Shown: positions 42,139 through 50,684, counted from the stretch's first letter. The stretch: 52,744 bases of DNA from an uncultured Collinsella sp. (GCA_902493915.1 CABUQY010000002.1:1-52744); one strand, 5' to 3'. The notes: a model not told the origin generated them from the sequence alone. Program-made: numbers and translations.

Positions 42139-43206
42139 ATGCGCGACAAGCTCGAAAAGATCATCAAGGCCTACGAGGAGCTCGAGAAGAAGCTTTCCGA
42201 CCCGGCCGTCGCCTCCGATATCAAGGAGTTCACGCGTCTCAACAAGGAGTACGCGCACCAGTCCGACCTCATCGCCGCCTCGCGCGAGTACATCGGCGCG
42301 CTCGATGACATCGAGGCTGCCAAGGAAATGCTGCACGATACCACCGATGCCGATGAGAAGGAGATGCTCCAGATGGACATCTCCGAAAACGAGGCCAAGC
42401 TTCCCCAACTCGAGGAAGACATCAAGTACATGCTCATCCCGAGCGACCCCAACGACGACAAGAACACCATCGTCGAGATTCGCTCCGCCGCCGGTGGCGA
42501 CGAGGCGGCCATCTTCGCCGGCGACCTCTACAAGATGTATCAGCGCTTTTGCGAGTCGCGCGGCTGGAAGACCACCGTGCTCGATTCCAGCCCCAGCGAG
42601 GCCGGCGGCTTTAAGTCCATTGAGTTCAAGGTCGAGGGCGACCGCGTTTACTCCGTCATGAAGTTCGAGTCCGGCGTGCACCGCGTCCAGCGCGTCCCCA
42701 AGACCGAGTCCCAGGGTCGCATTCAGACCTCCACGGCTACCGTCGCCGTGCTTCCCGAGGCCGAGGAAATCGACGTCCAGATCAACCAGTCCGACCTGCG
42801 CATCGACACCTACTGCGCCTCCGGCCCTGGCGGTCAGTGCGTTAACACTACCTACTCCGCCGTGCGCATCACCCACTTGCCCACCAACACCGTGGTGCAG
42901 TCGCAGGAACAGCGCTCCCAGATTCAGAACCGCGAAGTCTGCATGCAGATGCTGCGCGCCCGTCTGTACGAGATGGAGCTCGAGAAGCAGCAGGCTGAGC
43001 TCGGTGCCGAGCGCCAGAGCCAGATCGGCCACGGCAACCGTTCCGAGAAGATCCGTACCTACAACCAGCCCCAGGACCGCGTGACCGATCACCGCATCGG
43101 TTTCAACTCCACCTACAACGGCGTCCTTCTGGGCGATCAGCTCGGCACCGTCATCGAGGCGCTCGCCGCCGCCGAGCGAGCCGAGAAGCTGGCACAGGCC
43201 GTTTAA
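42139..43206 (+). CDS. prfA: Peptide chain release factor 1
   Basis: RF1, 355 residues, which ends translation at UAA/UAG. The peptidyl-hydrolysis loop GPGGQCVN has the GGQ at 231-233, and the N-terminal coiled region and VHRVQRVPKTESQGRIQTS are as in the family. AAGGAG precedes the ATG. The 195-base upstream gap holds a possible nine-codon leader frame (42031-42057) behind AGGGA. The downstream gene prmC methylates this GGQ glutamine, the standard pairing. Confidence 0.97.
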   Translation: MRDKLEKIIKAYEELEKKLSDPAVASDIKEFTRLNKEYAHQSDLIAASREYIGALDDIEAAKEMLHDTTDADEKEMLQMDISENEAKLPQLEEDIKYMLIPSDPNDDKNTIVEIRSAAGGDEAAIFAGDLYKMYQRFCESRGWKTTVLDSSPSEAGGFKSIEFKVEGDRVYSVMKFESGVHRVQRVPKTESQGRIQTSTATVAVLPEAEEIDVQINQSDLRIDTYCASGPGGQCVNTTYSAVRITHLPTNTVVQSQEQRSQIQNREVCMQMLRARLYEMELEKQQAELGAERQSQIGHGNRSEKIRTYNQPQDRVTDHRIGFNSTYNGVLLGDQLGTVIEALAAAERAEKLAQAV

Positions 43207-43234
43207 GTTACGGCGTTTTACCAAACGCCGTAAC
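43207..43234. repeat. Perfect 12-bp hairpin, GTTACGGCG type
   Basis: GTTACGGCGTTT / AAACGCCGTAAC with loop TACC starts immediately after the prfA stop. It has the same loop and CTCGACGCTGC flank as 32044-32071, with compensating stem changes. Confidence 0.75.
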
Positions 43235-43324
43235 TGCTCGACGCTGCGCGCCGCCCAGAGCGACAATTTGTCATTCAAAAGGCAAGGCATGACCAGAAGG
43301 TCTATGCCTTGCCTTTTTCATGCC
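43235..43324 (+). repeat. Duplicated terminator module, copy 2
   Basis: Nearly identical to 37262-37354, from the CGACGCTGCGCGCC start through the terminator to CATGCC. Confidence 0.8.
43277..43318 (+). terminator. Intrinsic terminator of prfA
   Basis: AAAAGGCAAGGCAT pairs with ATGCCTTGCCTTTT, followed by T and C. It ends the prfA transcript and implies that prmC has its own promoter. Confidence 0.88.
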
Positions 43325-43722
43325 AACTTGTTCGCTCTGGACGTCGCTCGCTGGCATTGCCAAAACATCGGAGTTTCCTTGGTTGTCAAATGATCCGTAG
43401 GGCAGTCATTGGTGACATTGCCTTGATATTTTATTCAGTTGGCTGTGATGTCATTTGAGCTGCTTACCTGCTTAAGGTAATTGACGGCATTCATCTGCTA
43501 TTGAAAATAATGCTCGAAAAAGCGTCCGAGAAGTCGCGGGGCGATTTTTGATGGGTCGCGCGTCAAGTGATTTGGCAAGTTCTTGGTTAGATATTGGTCA
43601 GTTTTGGGTCAACCTTGCCAAAAGCTTGACGAATGCAGATTTAGACGTCGACGAATGAACATTTCAGGCAGGTTCCAAGCAAAATTCTGGGCTGATTCTC
43701 GATAATTGCCTTCAATCGTCCC
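43325..43722. other. AT-richer gap between prfA and prmC without a recognised gene
   Basis: About 400 bases, visibly lower in G+C than the surroundings, with many short TTGCCA/TTGCCTT and GTCATT-like words. No reading frame with a credible start and family was found on either strand. It could be a decayed gene or contain an RNA; nothing specific supports either. Confidence 0.4.
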
Positions 43723-43749
43723 TTGCCAAGCGCTGGCCTCGCGTACAAT
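43723..43749 (+). promoter_or_regulatory. Candidate promoter of prmC
   Basis: TTGCCA and TACAAT are 15 bases apart, 49 bases before the prmC ATG. The -10 is good, the spacing somewhat short. Confidence 0.45.
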
Positions 43750-43797
43750 CTGCTCCGACATTCGCGCGCCGTCCGGCGCTTAAGAGGGGAGGGCCCC

Positions 43798-45048
43798 ATG
43801 GCAAACGAGATTTGGACCATCAAGCGTTGTCTCGAGTGGACCAAGGAGTACCTGGCCGAGCGCGGCGAGGAGCACCCCCGTCTTTCTGCCGAGTGGCTGC
43901 TGTGCGCAGCTACGGGTCTGGCGCGTATCGACTTATATATGCGCATGGACGAGACGCTCGACGCAGCGCAGCTCGAGACCATGCACGCGGCGGTCGTCCG
44001 TCGCGCGAAGGGCGAGCCGCTGCAGTACATCACCGGTAGCACGCAGTTTCGCATGATCGACGTCGCGTGCGCCCCCGGTGTGCTCATCCCGCGCCCCGAG
44101 ACCGAGATGCTCGTCGAAGAAGTTCTGAACTATCTGGATGCCGAGGTGCTGAGCCCCGAGGCCGCTGCCCGCCAGCGCGTGGAGCTGCCTTGGAACGATG
44201 AGGTCGAGCAGGCCCGCAAAGCCGAGGCGGCGCTGGCTGACGAACGCGCGGCCGCCGAGCGCCGTGCCGCCAACCTGACGGCCGCCGATGAGGCTGCGCT
44301 GGGTAGCGACGTGCTCGGTAGCCGCGCCTATGCCGAGGAACTGGCCGACCGCGAGGCCGAGGAAGCCGCCGCGCAGGCAGCAGAAGCCGAAGCGGCGGAA
44401 GCCGCCGAGCCCGATCTCGACGGATACGGCATCGCCATCGAGGGTGCCGACCAGGAGACGGCTTCAGCTCAGGATGCCGCTGCGCCTGCCCCAGCCGAGC
44501 CCCGCATCGCCCGCGTTCTCGAGGTCGGCTGCGGCACCGGCTGCATCTCGCTCTCCCTTGCCTGGGAGCGCCGCGACCACGTCACCTGCACCGCTACCGA
44601 TATCGAACCGCGCGCTATCGACCTTGCCACCAAAAACCGCGACGCGCTCGGGCTCACGTCCGATGAGGTTGCCTTCAGCCTCACCAACCTGGTGAGCTCC
44701 ATTCCCCGCGAGGAGTGGGGCACCTTTGACGTGCTCGTCTCCAACCCGCCCTACATCCCCACCGATGTCATGCGCTCGCTGCCGCACGAGGTCAAGGACT
44801 TTGAGCCCGATCTGGCGCTCGAGGGCGGTGCCGACGGCCTCGATATCTTCCGCCGTCTGCTCAATGCGGCGCCTTACATGCTGCGCGCCGGCGGCCTGTT
44901 TGCCTGCGAGCTCTACGAGGGCGCCCTCGATGCCGCGGCCGAACTCTGTCGTCAGGCGGGTCTGTCGGACGTACGCATCGTCCACGACCTCACCGATCGC
45001 CCCCGCATCGTCCGAGCTATCGTCACCGAGCCCAAACAGCGCCAGTAA
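43798..45048 (+). CDS. prmC: Release factor glutamine methyltransferase with a large acidic insertion
   Basis: PrmC/HemK, which methylates the GGQ glutamine of release factors. The N-terminal helical domain (1-90) and LIPRPETEMLVEE (about 98-110) are normal. The SAM loop LEVGCGTGCISLSL (about 240-253) and the catalytic NPPY (316-319) are intact. Total length is 416 residues against about 280 normally. The excess is a roughly 110-residue Ala/Glu/Asp-rich, charged stretch (about 115-235) between the two domains, probably a coil or disordered linker. GAGGGGAGGG precedes the ATG; an upstream extension of the frame is rejected. Confidence 0.9.
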   Translation: MANEIWTIKRCLEWTKEYLAERGEEHPRLSAEWLLCAATGLARIDLYMRMDETLDAAQLETMHAAVVRRAKGEPLQYITGSTQFRMIDVACAPGVLIPRPETEMLVEEVLNYLDAEVLSPEAAARQRVELPWNDEVEQARKAEAALADERAAAERRAANLTAADEAALGSDVLGSRAYAEELADREAEEAAAQAAEAEAAEAAEPDLDGYGIAIEGADQETASAQDAAAPAPAEPRIARVLEVGCGTGCISLSLAWERRDHVTCTATDIEPRAIDLATKNRDALGLTSDEVAFSLTNLVSSIPREEWGTFDVLVSNPPYIPTDVMRSLPHEVKDFEPDLALEGGADGLDIFRRLLNAAPYMLRAGGLFACELYEGALDAAAELCRQAGLSDVRIVHDLTDRPRIVRAIVTEPKQRQ

Positions 45049-45062
45049 TATTTATTAACTAG

Positions 45063-45091
45063 TTAGTAAAAATTATAAATTAGTTTATAAT
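45063..45091 (+). promoter_or_regulatory. hicAB promoter with overlapping palindrome
   Basis: A perfect TATAAT at 45086-45091 with a weak TTAGTA 17 bases upstream. The perfect palindrome ATTATAAA-TTAG-TTTATAAT (45072-45091) covers the -10, as expected for toxin-antitoxin autorepression. The stretch is far richer in A+T than its surroundings. Confidence 0.65.
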
Positions 45092-45116
45092 TAGGACGGC
45101 TGAAAGAGGTCGGCCC

Positions 45117-45302
45117 ATGCAACCTCCTACCTTTCGGGAAATCATTGCCCTACTCAAGCACGATGGATTCGTGAAGGTCGCGCAAGTCGGTAGTCACGCT
45201 AAGTATGTTTCTGGTGACCGTGTTGTCACCGTGAACGGCTCTGGTGGGGATCGACCAAAGAAGGGCACGTGGGCAAGTATTCGACGCCAAGCTGGATGGT
45301 AG
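45117..45302 (+). CDS. hicA: HicA-family toxin (mRNA interferase)
   Basis: A 61-residue HicA (YcfA) toxin with a double-stranded-RNA-binding-like fold that cuts mRNA. It has the family pattern FREIIALLKHDGFVKVAQVGSHAKY, with catalytic His27 in GSHAKY, and the C-terminal PKKGTWASIRRQAG. AGAGG precedes the ATG. It lies 11 bases before its antitoxin gene. It is inserted in the otherwise conserved prmC-sua5 interval. Confidence 0.9.
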   Translation: MQPPTFREIIALLKHDGFVKVAQVGSHAKYVSGDRVVTVNGSGGDRPKKGTWASIRRQAGW

Positions 45303-45313
45303 TTGGAGGCAAA

Positions 45314-45760
45314 ATGAGACAGCGATTTACCTATGACTGCGTTCTCATAAAAGAAGACGACGGTTACTGCGCCAGCTTCCCGCAGATTCCCGGCGCCTTT
45401 GCCGATGGCGATACGCGCGAAGAAGCGATTGTCCATGCCACCGAGGCGCTGATGGCGTTTTTGGCCGACGACCTCAACAACGGTTTGACTCCGGCAGGGT
45501 ACGAACGCTCGGCCGAGGTCGTGGCCCTTTCAGTCGAAATCGACCACGAGGACGCTCGGGAAGCGGCGTGCCGAACATTTAAAGACGCGGCGCAGGACCT
45601 CAAAGTCTCCGCTCCGCGGATTACCGCGCTGGTCAAAGCCGGAAAGCTCGATGTTGAACTCGTCGACGGCCGTCGGATGATAACGATAGACAGCATCGAG
45701 CGTTACGCTGCCCAAGAACGCCACGCCGGAAGACCAAAGAAGTTCGTGGCCGTCCAATAA
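45314..45760 (+). CDS. hicB: HicB-family antitoxin
   Basis: A 148-residue HicB antitoxin. The N-terminal RNase-H-like partial fold has FTYDCVLIKEDDGYCASFPQIPGAFADGDTREEAIVHA. The C-terminal part (about 95-148, VSAPRITALVKAGKLDVELVDGRRMITIDSIERYA) looks like a DNA-binding helix-turn-helix and wing rather than the ribbon-helix-helix of many HicB proteins. TTGGAGG precedes the ATG at 45314. It should neutralise HicA and repress the palindromic hic promoter. Confidence 0.88.
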   Translation: MRQRFTYDCVLIKEDDGYCASFPQIPGAFADGDTREEAIVHATEALMAFLADDLNNGLTPAGYERSAEVVALSVEIDHEDAREAACRTFKDAAQDLKVSAPRITALVKAGKLDVELVDGRRMITIDSIERYAAQERHAGRPKKFVAVQ

Positions 45761-45894
45761 CCCCCTCACTTTCACCGACTACTAGAGCCGCTCACCAAAC
45801 CAACATGCGCTTTGGTCAATTAGGTTGAACGTTTCGTGCGAGAATGCCCCACAGTAAACAAACTTGCATCAGAGCGTGAGGGGCTGGCATACAC

Positions 45895-46638
45895 ATGCGG
45901 ACGGTCTATCGGGTATACGAGGGAGCGCGCGAGCCGCATCGGCTTGCAGTCGAGCGCACGGCCGAGCTACTCGGTAGCGGCGGCCTGGCGCTTATTCCAA
46001 CCGAAACGGTCTACGGTGTCGCCGTGGCGGTCAACGCCTTCTCGGATGCCGTTCCACAAGATACAAGTGAACCTCTGCCGTGGCCGCGCGATCCGCAGGC
46101 CACCGTCAACGGCGCCGCGGTCCCCGCACTCGGTACCGGCTATCGTCGTATCTTTACCCTCAAGCAGCGCGAGCTCACCCAAACGGTTGCCTGGTTGGTC
46201 GATGATGCCGAGGAGCTCGACCGCTATGGCGTGGATATCCCTAATGAGGCCCGCGCGCTCGCCCGACGATGCTGGCCGGGCGCCCTGACTATCGTGGTCA
46301 AGGCGGCCCCCTGCGTGCCGACCTTTATGCGCGCCGCCGACGACACGGTGGCACTTCGCGCTTCGGCCTCGCCCGTGGTACAAGCGCTCATTCGCGCCTG
46401 CGGCAGCCCCCTTGCCTGCACCAGCGCCAACACGCATGGCGCGCCCGCGCCCGCAAGTTTTGCCACGGTGGAGGAGCGCATCCTGGAGGGGGTCGATGTG
46501 GCCGTCGACGCCGGCGAGACCCCGTGCCGCGATGCCTCAACCATTGTGTCATTTCAGCACGGCGAGCTCCAGATCCTGCGCCAAGGCGCACTTCCCGCAT
46601 CAGAGATCGAACGGGTCCTGTCCGACCCGATGCAATAG
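45895..46638 (+). CDS. L-threonylcarbamoyladenylate synthase (Sua5/YrdC/TsaC family)
   Basis: A 247-residue YrdC-fold enzyme that makes threonylcarbamoyl-AMP for the t6A37 modification of ANN-decoding tRNAs. Family marks are LIPTETVYGVAV (substrate loop), YRRIFTLKQRE (KxR nucleotide contact), WPGALTIVVKA and SPLACTSANTHGAPA. A roughly 35-residue stretch after the first motif is longer than in short TsaC. It has no Sua5 C-terminal domain. It is next to prmC apart from the inserted hicAB, as in many Gram-positive genomes. Confidence 0.92.
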   Translation: MRTVYRVYEGAREPHRLAVERTAELLGSGGLALIPTETVYGVAVAVNAFSDAVPQDTSEPLPWPRDPQATVNGAAVPALGTGYRRIFTLKQRELTQTVAWLVDDAEELDRYGVDIPNEARALARRCWPGALTIVVKAAPCVPTFMRAADDTVALRASASPVVQALIRACGSPLACTSANTHGAPAPASFATVEERILEGVDVAVDAGETPCRDASTIVSFQHGELQILRQGALPASEIERVLSDPMQ

Positions 46639-46651
46639 AAAGGTGTAAGCG

Positions 46652-48193
46652 ATGTCGTTGAATCTGGGCAGCCTGGGCATGGAAGATGCCTCGTTTAACT
46701 TTGGCGGTTCCTACATCATGGCGCTCGACTGCGGCACCACCTCGGTACTTGCGACCATCGTCGACGAGTACGGCTGCATCGTCGCGCAGGCACGTCGTAG
46801 CGTCAAAACCAGCTTCCCGCGTCCCGGTTGGATAGAGCAAGACCCCATGGAGGTGCTTGCCAGCCAGATCGGCGTGATGATGGAGGTCCAGTTTAAGAGC
46901 GGCATCCATTCTGACCGCATCGCCGCCATCGGTATCTCCAACCAGCGCGAGACCACGGTGGTGTGGGACCGCATAAGCGGCCAACCCATCTATAACGCCA
47001 TCGTGTGGCAATGCCGTCGCACCGCACCTCTGATCGACGAGCTGGTCGAGCGGGGCGCAGAAGAGCTGGTGCGCTCCCGCACGGGACTCACGCTCGATCC
47101 GTATTTCTCGGCTTCCAAGGTGCAGTGGATCCTCGACAACGTCGACGGTGCGCGTGAGAGCGCGGCGGCGGGCGACCTCATGTTCGGCACCATCGATACC
47201 TGGCTCATCTACAACCTCACCGGCAGTCAGGTCTTTGCCACCGACTACACCAATGCCAGCCGCACGGCGCTCTTTAATATCCATACGCTCGATTGGGACG
47301 ACGACCTGCTGGCGCTCTTTGACGTTCCACGTTCCATGATGCCCGAGGTTCGTTGGAGCTCGGGCGACTACGGCCGCGTCGCGAGCGACATCATGACCAA
47401 CATGCCGCCCATCATGGGCGTGGCGGGCGATCAGCAGGCGTCGCTGTTCGGCCACTGCTGCTTCCATCCCGGCCAGACCAAAAACACCTATGGCACGGGT
47501 TGCTTTATGCTCATGAACACCGGCGACGAGGTCGTCGAATCCAAGAACGGTCTGGTCTCCACGATCGGTATCGCCGCGGACGGCAAGATCAGCTATGCAC
47601 TCGAGGGCTCCATCTTTGCTGCCGGCTCAACCATGAACTGGCTGCGCAACAACATGGGCATCATCTCGAGTGTGAGCGAGTCCGCGCAACTCGCCGCTTC
47701 GATCAACGACAACGAGGGCTGCTACTTCGTCCCCGCCTTCGCTGGCCTGGGCGCTCCCTGGTGGGACCCGCGTGCCCGCGGTATCGTGTGCGGCCTGACC
47801 GGTGCCTCGAGTCGCGCGACCATTGTGCGTGCGGCCTGCGAGTCCATGGCCTACCAGAGTTATGACGTGCTGCGCGCCATGGAGCAGGACGTGGGACTTT
47901 CGATTGAGCGCCTGTCCGTCGATGGCGGCGCCTCGCGCAACGAGTTCATCATGCAATTCCAGGCCGACCTGCTGGATATCCCCGTGCTGCAATGCGAGAC
48001 GGTGGAGACCACGGCAATCGGTGCCGCGTACTTGGCGGGTCTTGCCGTCGGCTATTGGGAAGACCTTGAAGAGCTGGAGCAAAATGCCCAGATCGTTAGG
48101 ACCTTCCTTCCCCATATGTCCGCCGAGCGTCGCGAGCAAAACCTTGCGGGCTGGCGTGATGCAGTCAAGCGCTCGCTCAGTACCGCACAGTAG
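46652..48193 (+). CDS. glpK: Glycerol kinase
   Basis: FGGY-family kinase, 513 residues, making glycerol-3-phosphate. IMALDCGTTSVLATIVDEYG (phosphate loop 1), FPRPGWIEQDPMEV, SNQRETTVVWDR, WQCRRTA, GVAGDQQASLFGH (catalytic Asp), KNTYGTGCFMLMNTG and VDGGASRNEFIMQFQAD follow the glycerol kinase consensus closely. An extra 20 residues precede the usual start; the spacing to sua5 is 13 bases with GAAAGG upstream of the ATG. It is probably co-transcribed with sua5. No glpF or glpD is adjacent. Confidence 0.95.
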   Translation: MSLNLGSLGMEDASFNFGGSYIMALDCGTTSVLATIVDEYGCIVAQARRSVKTSFPRPGWIEQDPMEVLASQIGVMMEVQFKSGIHSDRIAAIGISNQRETTVVWDRISGQPIYNAIVWQCRRTAPLIDELVERGAEELVRSRTGLTLDPYFSASKVQWILDNVDGARESAAAGDLMFGTIDTWLIYNLTGSQVFATDYTNASRTALFNIHTLDWDDDLLALFDVPRSMMPEVRWSSGDYGRVASDIMTNMPPIMGVAGDQQASLFGHCCFHPGQTKNTYGTGCFMLMNTGDEVVESKNGLVSTIGIAADGKISYALEGSIFAAGSTMNWLRNNMGIISSVSESAQLAASINDNEGCYFVPAFAGLGAPWWDPRARGIVCGLTGASSRATIVRAACESMAYQSYDVLRAMEQDVGLSIERLSVDGGASRNEFIMQFQADLLDIPVLQCETVETTAIGAAYLAGLAVGYWEDLEELEQNAQIVRTFLPHMSAERREQNLAGWRDAVKRSLSTAQ

Positions 48194-48316
48194 GGCTGCG
48201 ATGGGCTGCTCGATACAACAAACCGCTAAACTTATGCACGGCGCGCGGCAACAACATCGCCATGCGCCTTGTCAGCAAGGCCATCTTCCGGCCGCAACGA
48301 AAGGGGCAATCAACCC

Positions 48317-48964
48317 ATGACCGTCACCTACGATACGTCCCGTGTGACCCTTGTCGATCACCCGCTCGTCCAGCATAAGCTGTCGATTCTGCGCGACAAA
48401 AACACCGGCACCAACCAGTTCCGCCAGCTCGTGCGCGAACTCGCACTTTTTGACGGCTACGAGGCCATGCGCGACCTGCCCATGGAAGACGTCGAAGTCG
48501 AGACCCCCATCACCACCGCAACGTTTAAGCAGCTCGCCGGCAAAAAGCTCGCCATCGTTCCCATTCTGCGTGCAGGCCTTGGCATGGTCGATGGCATCCT
48601 CGACTTGGTACCCTCCGCTCGCGTGGGCCACATCGGTATGGAGCGCGACGAGGTTACCCACGAGCCGCACGAGTATTACTGCAAGATGCCCAAGGATATC
48701 GACCAGCGCATCTGCCTGGTCGTCGACCCCATGCTCGCCACGGGCGGTTCGGCCGAGATGGCCATCAGCTACCTGCGCGAGCGCGGTGTCAAGGACATCC
48801 GCATGCTGTGCATCGTCGCGGCCCCCGAGGGCCTCAAGTCGCTGACTGAGAAGGACCCCGATGTGCATATCTATACCTGCGCCATCGACGGCCATCTCAA
48901 CGAAGCTGCCTACATCGTTCCCGGCTTGGGCGACGCCGGCGACCGCATCTACGGCACGCTGTAA
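48317..48964 (+). CDS. upp: Uracil phosphoribosyltransferase
   Basis: A 215-residue UPRTase salvaging uracil to UMP with PRPP. It has DHPLVQHKLSILRDKNTGTNQFR at the N terminus, ILRAGLGMVDG, the PRPP loop VVDPMLATGGSAEMAI, and the uracil-site C terminus IVPGLGDAGDRIYGT. Full family length. The ATG at 48317 lies behind GAAAGGGG. It precedes the atp operon, a common Gram-positive order. Confidence 0.96.
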   Translation: MTVTYDTSRVTLVDHPLVQHKLSILRDKNTGTNQFRQLVRELALFDGYEAMRDLPMEDVEVETPITTATFKQLAGKKLAIVPILRAGLGMVDGILDLVPSARVGHIGMERDEVTHEPHEYYCKMPKDIDQRICLVVDPMLATGGSAEMAISYLRERGVKDIRMLCIVAAPEGLKSLTEKDPDVHIYTCAIDGHLNEAAYIVPGLGDAGDRIYGTL

Positions 48965-49156
48965 TCTCTGGGCCATACCGGCTAACGTCGAAAATACGAA
49001 GAAATGGTGCGCGCGGGCGAGCAAAAGACGACCGCGCGCACTCCTGTTAACGGACGTTTTGCCCCGCAGGGTTCGAGAAAAACGTATTACCGTACCTGCG
49101 GCATAAAGAAGGTCTTAAGAAAACGAACAGGTGCGTATTAACCGATGCTTTTTCGG

Positions 49157-49184
49157 TTGTACTTTAGCGATTGGCTCGTACAAT
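49157..49184 (+). promoter_or_regulatory. Candidate promoter of the atp operon
   Basis: TTGTAC and TACAAT are 16 bases apart, 62 bases before the first atp gene. Upstream, the 282-base gap after upp also contains GTGCGCGCGG / CCGCGCGCAC (49008-49042), a stem without a T-run that may mark the upp end. Confidence 0.55.
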
Positions 49185-49246
49185 AGTCACCAATGTTTGG
49201 CGGGAACTGTCCTGTGAGGCGATAAAAAAGGAAAGTGAGGACGCCA

Positions 49247-49558
49247 GTGTTTCAGATAGCCGATCTGCTCGCTATCGTTGCAGGTGCCATCGCGGGCGCG
49301 ATTGCCTTCCTTCCCTTTGTCTTTACGCTCAAGCCGGTTCTTGACGATAAGCAGAATGCGGACATGCTCAAGGGTATGGTGAGTCTGGCGGTCTCGGCAA
49401 TCGCTCTGCTCGTCTTTACCTTGGTTGTGTTTGTGTTGTTCGGAGAGGCATTTCGCATGTTCCTCCTGGGCGAGGCGATCGGCTTCGTGGCCTTTATGGC
49501 CGCCTGCGCGGTTCGCGTCGCCAAGGCGCTACGAGATCCTCATGAGGTCGAAAGGTAA
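49247..49558 (+). CDS. Small membrane protein in the atpI position
   Basis: A 103-residue protein with about three hydrophobic helices (residues 7-27, 42-66, 69-90). It is first in the atp operon, where AtpI usually lies, but only the topology, not a recognised AtpI motif, supports that name. AtpI-type proteins help c-ring assembly or cation supply. GAGG lies 6 bases before the GTG at 49247; an earlier GTG at 49235 sits too close to its own A-rich ribosome site. The stop is 3 bases before atpB. Confidence 0.75.
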   Translation: MFQIADLLAIVAGAIAGAIAFLPFVFTLKPVLDDKQNADMLKGMVSLAVSAIALLVFTLVVFVLFGEAFRMFLLGEAIGFVAFMAACAVRVAKALRDPHEVER

Positions 49559-49561
49559 GTC

Positions 49562-50365
49562 GTGGAAATTTTTGAAAAGCTGCCTGATGAGATTAATCAT
49601 CTGGTCAGCGAGTTCAGCTCCACCCCTGTCGTGGGCGATCTGAGCTGCGGCATCACGCAGTACTCGTTTTGGCTGATCGTCTCCACGATCGTGCTCCTGA
49701 TCGTCCTGGCCGTGTTCAAGAAGAAGCAGACTCTGGTCCCCAAGGGCTTCTTCGTCAACGGTTTCGAGTACATCATCGAGTACGTCGAGAACGATATCGG
49801 CAAGGGCGTCGTGGGTGAGAACTGGAAGAAGCACTTCCCGTTCCTGTGCTCGCTTTTCCTGTTCATCCTGATCAATAACATGATCGGCCTGATCCCGGGA
49901 ATGAAGCCCGGCACCGGTGCAATCGGCTCCACCGCCGCGCTCGCCATCTTCGCCTTCGTGTACTTCATCTACTACGGATGCAAGGCTCACGGCGTGATCG
50001 GCTACATCAAGAGCCTCGCTCCGCAGGGCGTGAGCTTCCCGATGAACGTGCTCGTGTGGGTCGTCGAGCTTTTCTCGACCTTCCTGCGCCTCATCACGCT
50101 CGCCGTCCGTCTGTTCTGCAACATGTTCGCAGGACACGTGGTCATGGGCTCGTTCGCCATCATGGCGAGCATGTTCATGCAGCCGCTGCTTCAGCAGGTT
50201 TCCGCGGCCCACGCCGTCGGCGCCCTGCCTTCGCTGGCCTGGCTTGCCATTCTCATCCTGATCTATGCGATCGAGCTTGTGGTCGGCGCCATCCAGGCTT
50301 ACGTCTTCACGGTCCTTACCGCCGTGTATGTCTCCGAGGCAGAGGAGGTCGCGGAGGAGGAGTAG
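49562..50365 (+). CDS. atpB: F0F1 ATP synthase subunit a
   Basis: A 267-residue membrane stator subunit forming the proton half-channels. About six helices are present. The essential Arg lies in LAVRLFCNMFAGH, and the late helix has IELVVGAIQAYVFTVLTAVYV, both diagnostic. The GTG start at 49562 lies 3 bases after the previous stop. The C-terminal tail is unusually acidic (EAEEVAEEE). A 124-base gap with a small CCGGC-type hairpin separates it from atpE. Confidence 0.96.
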   Translation: MEIFEKLPDEINHLVSEFSSTPVVGDLSCGITQYSFWLIVSTIVLLIVLAVFKKKQTLVPKGFFVNGFEYIIEYVENDIGKGVVGENWKKHFPFLCSLFLFILINNMIGLIPGMKPGTGAIGSTAALAIFAFVYFIYYGCKAHGVIGYIKSLAPQGVSFPMNVLVWVVELFSTFLRLITLAVRLFCNMFAGHVVMGSFAIMASMFMQPLLQQVSAAHAVGALPSLAWLAILILIYAIELVVGAIQAYVFTVLTAVYVSEAEEVAEEE

Positions 50366-50489
50366 TCTTCCGTTCGCGCCTTAAAGGTAAGGTAATTCGT
50401 TAAACCGCCGGTGCCCGTACCCATGGAGCCCGGCAGTTATAAAAAGGTTATCCTGCGTGAAATAAGACACGCACGACAAAGGAGGAATC

Positions 50490-50684
50490 GTGGGAGTTAT
50501 CGGTTACGGTCTCGGTGTTATCGGCGCTGGTCTTGCTATCGGCCTGTCTGCTCTGGGTGCTACGGGTGCTATGGCCCGTCAGCCTGAGGTCCAGGGCCGC
50601 GTGTTCACCGTCTTCATCATGGGCTCCGCTTTCGGCGAGGCTCTGGCTCTGATCGGCTTCGTTGTCGCGCTGATCGTTAAATAG
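50490..50684 (+). CDS. atpE: F0F1 ATP synthase subunit c
   Basis: A two-helix c-ring subunit of 64 residues, shorter than the usual 70-85. The polar loop ARQPEVQGR and the proton-binding Glu in SAFGEALALIG are intact. The Na+-type Gln in helix 1 and Ser/Thr after the Glu are absent, so proton coupling is expected. AAAGGAGG lies before the GTG start, a strong ribosome site fitting the high copy number of the subunit. Confidence 0.95.
   Translation: MGVIGYGLGVIGAGLAIGLSALGATGAMARQPEVQGRVFTVFIMGSAFGEALALIGFVVALIVK

Noticed and set aside
50490..50684. Na+-coupled c subunit
   Set aside because: Helix 1 lacks the Gln and helix 2 lacks the Ser/Thr after the carboxylate that mark Na+ binding.
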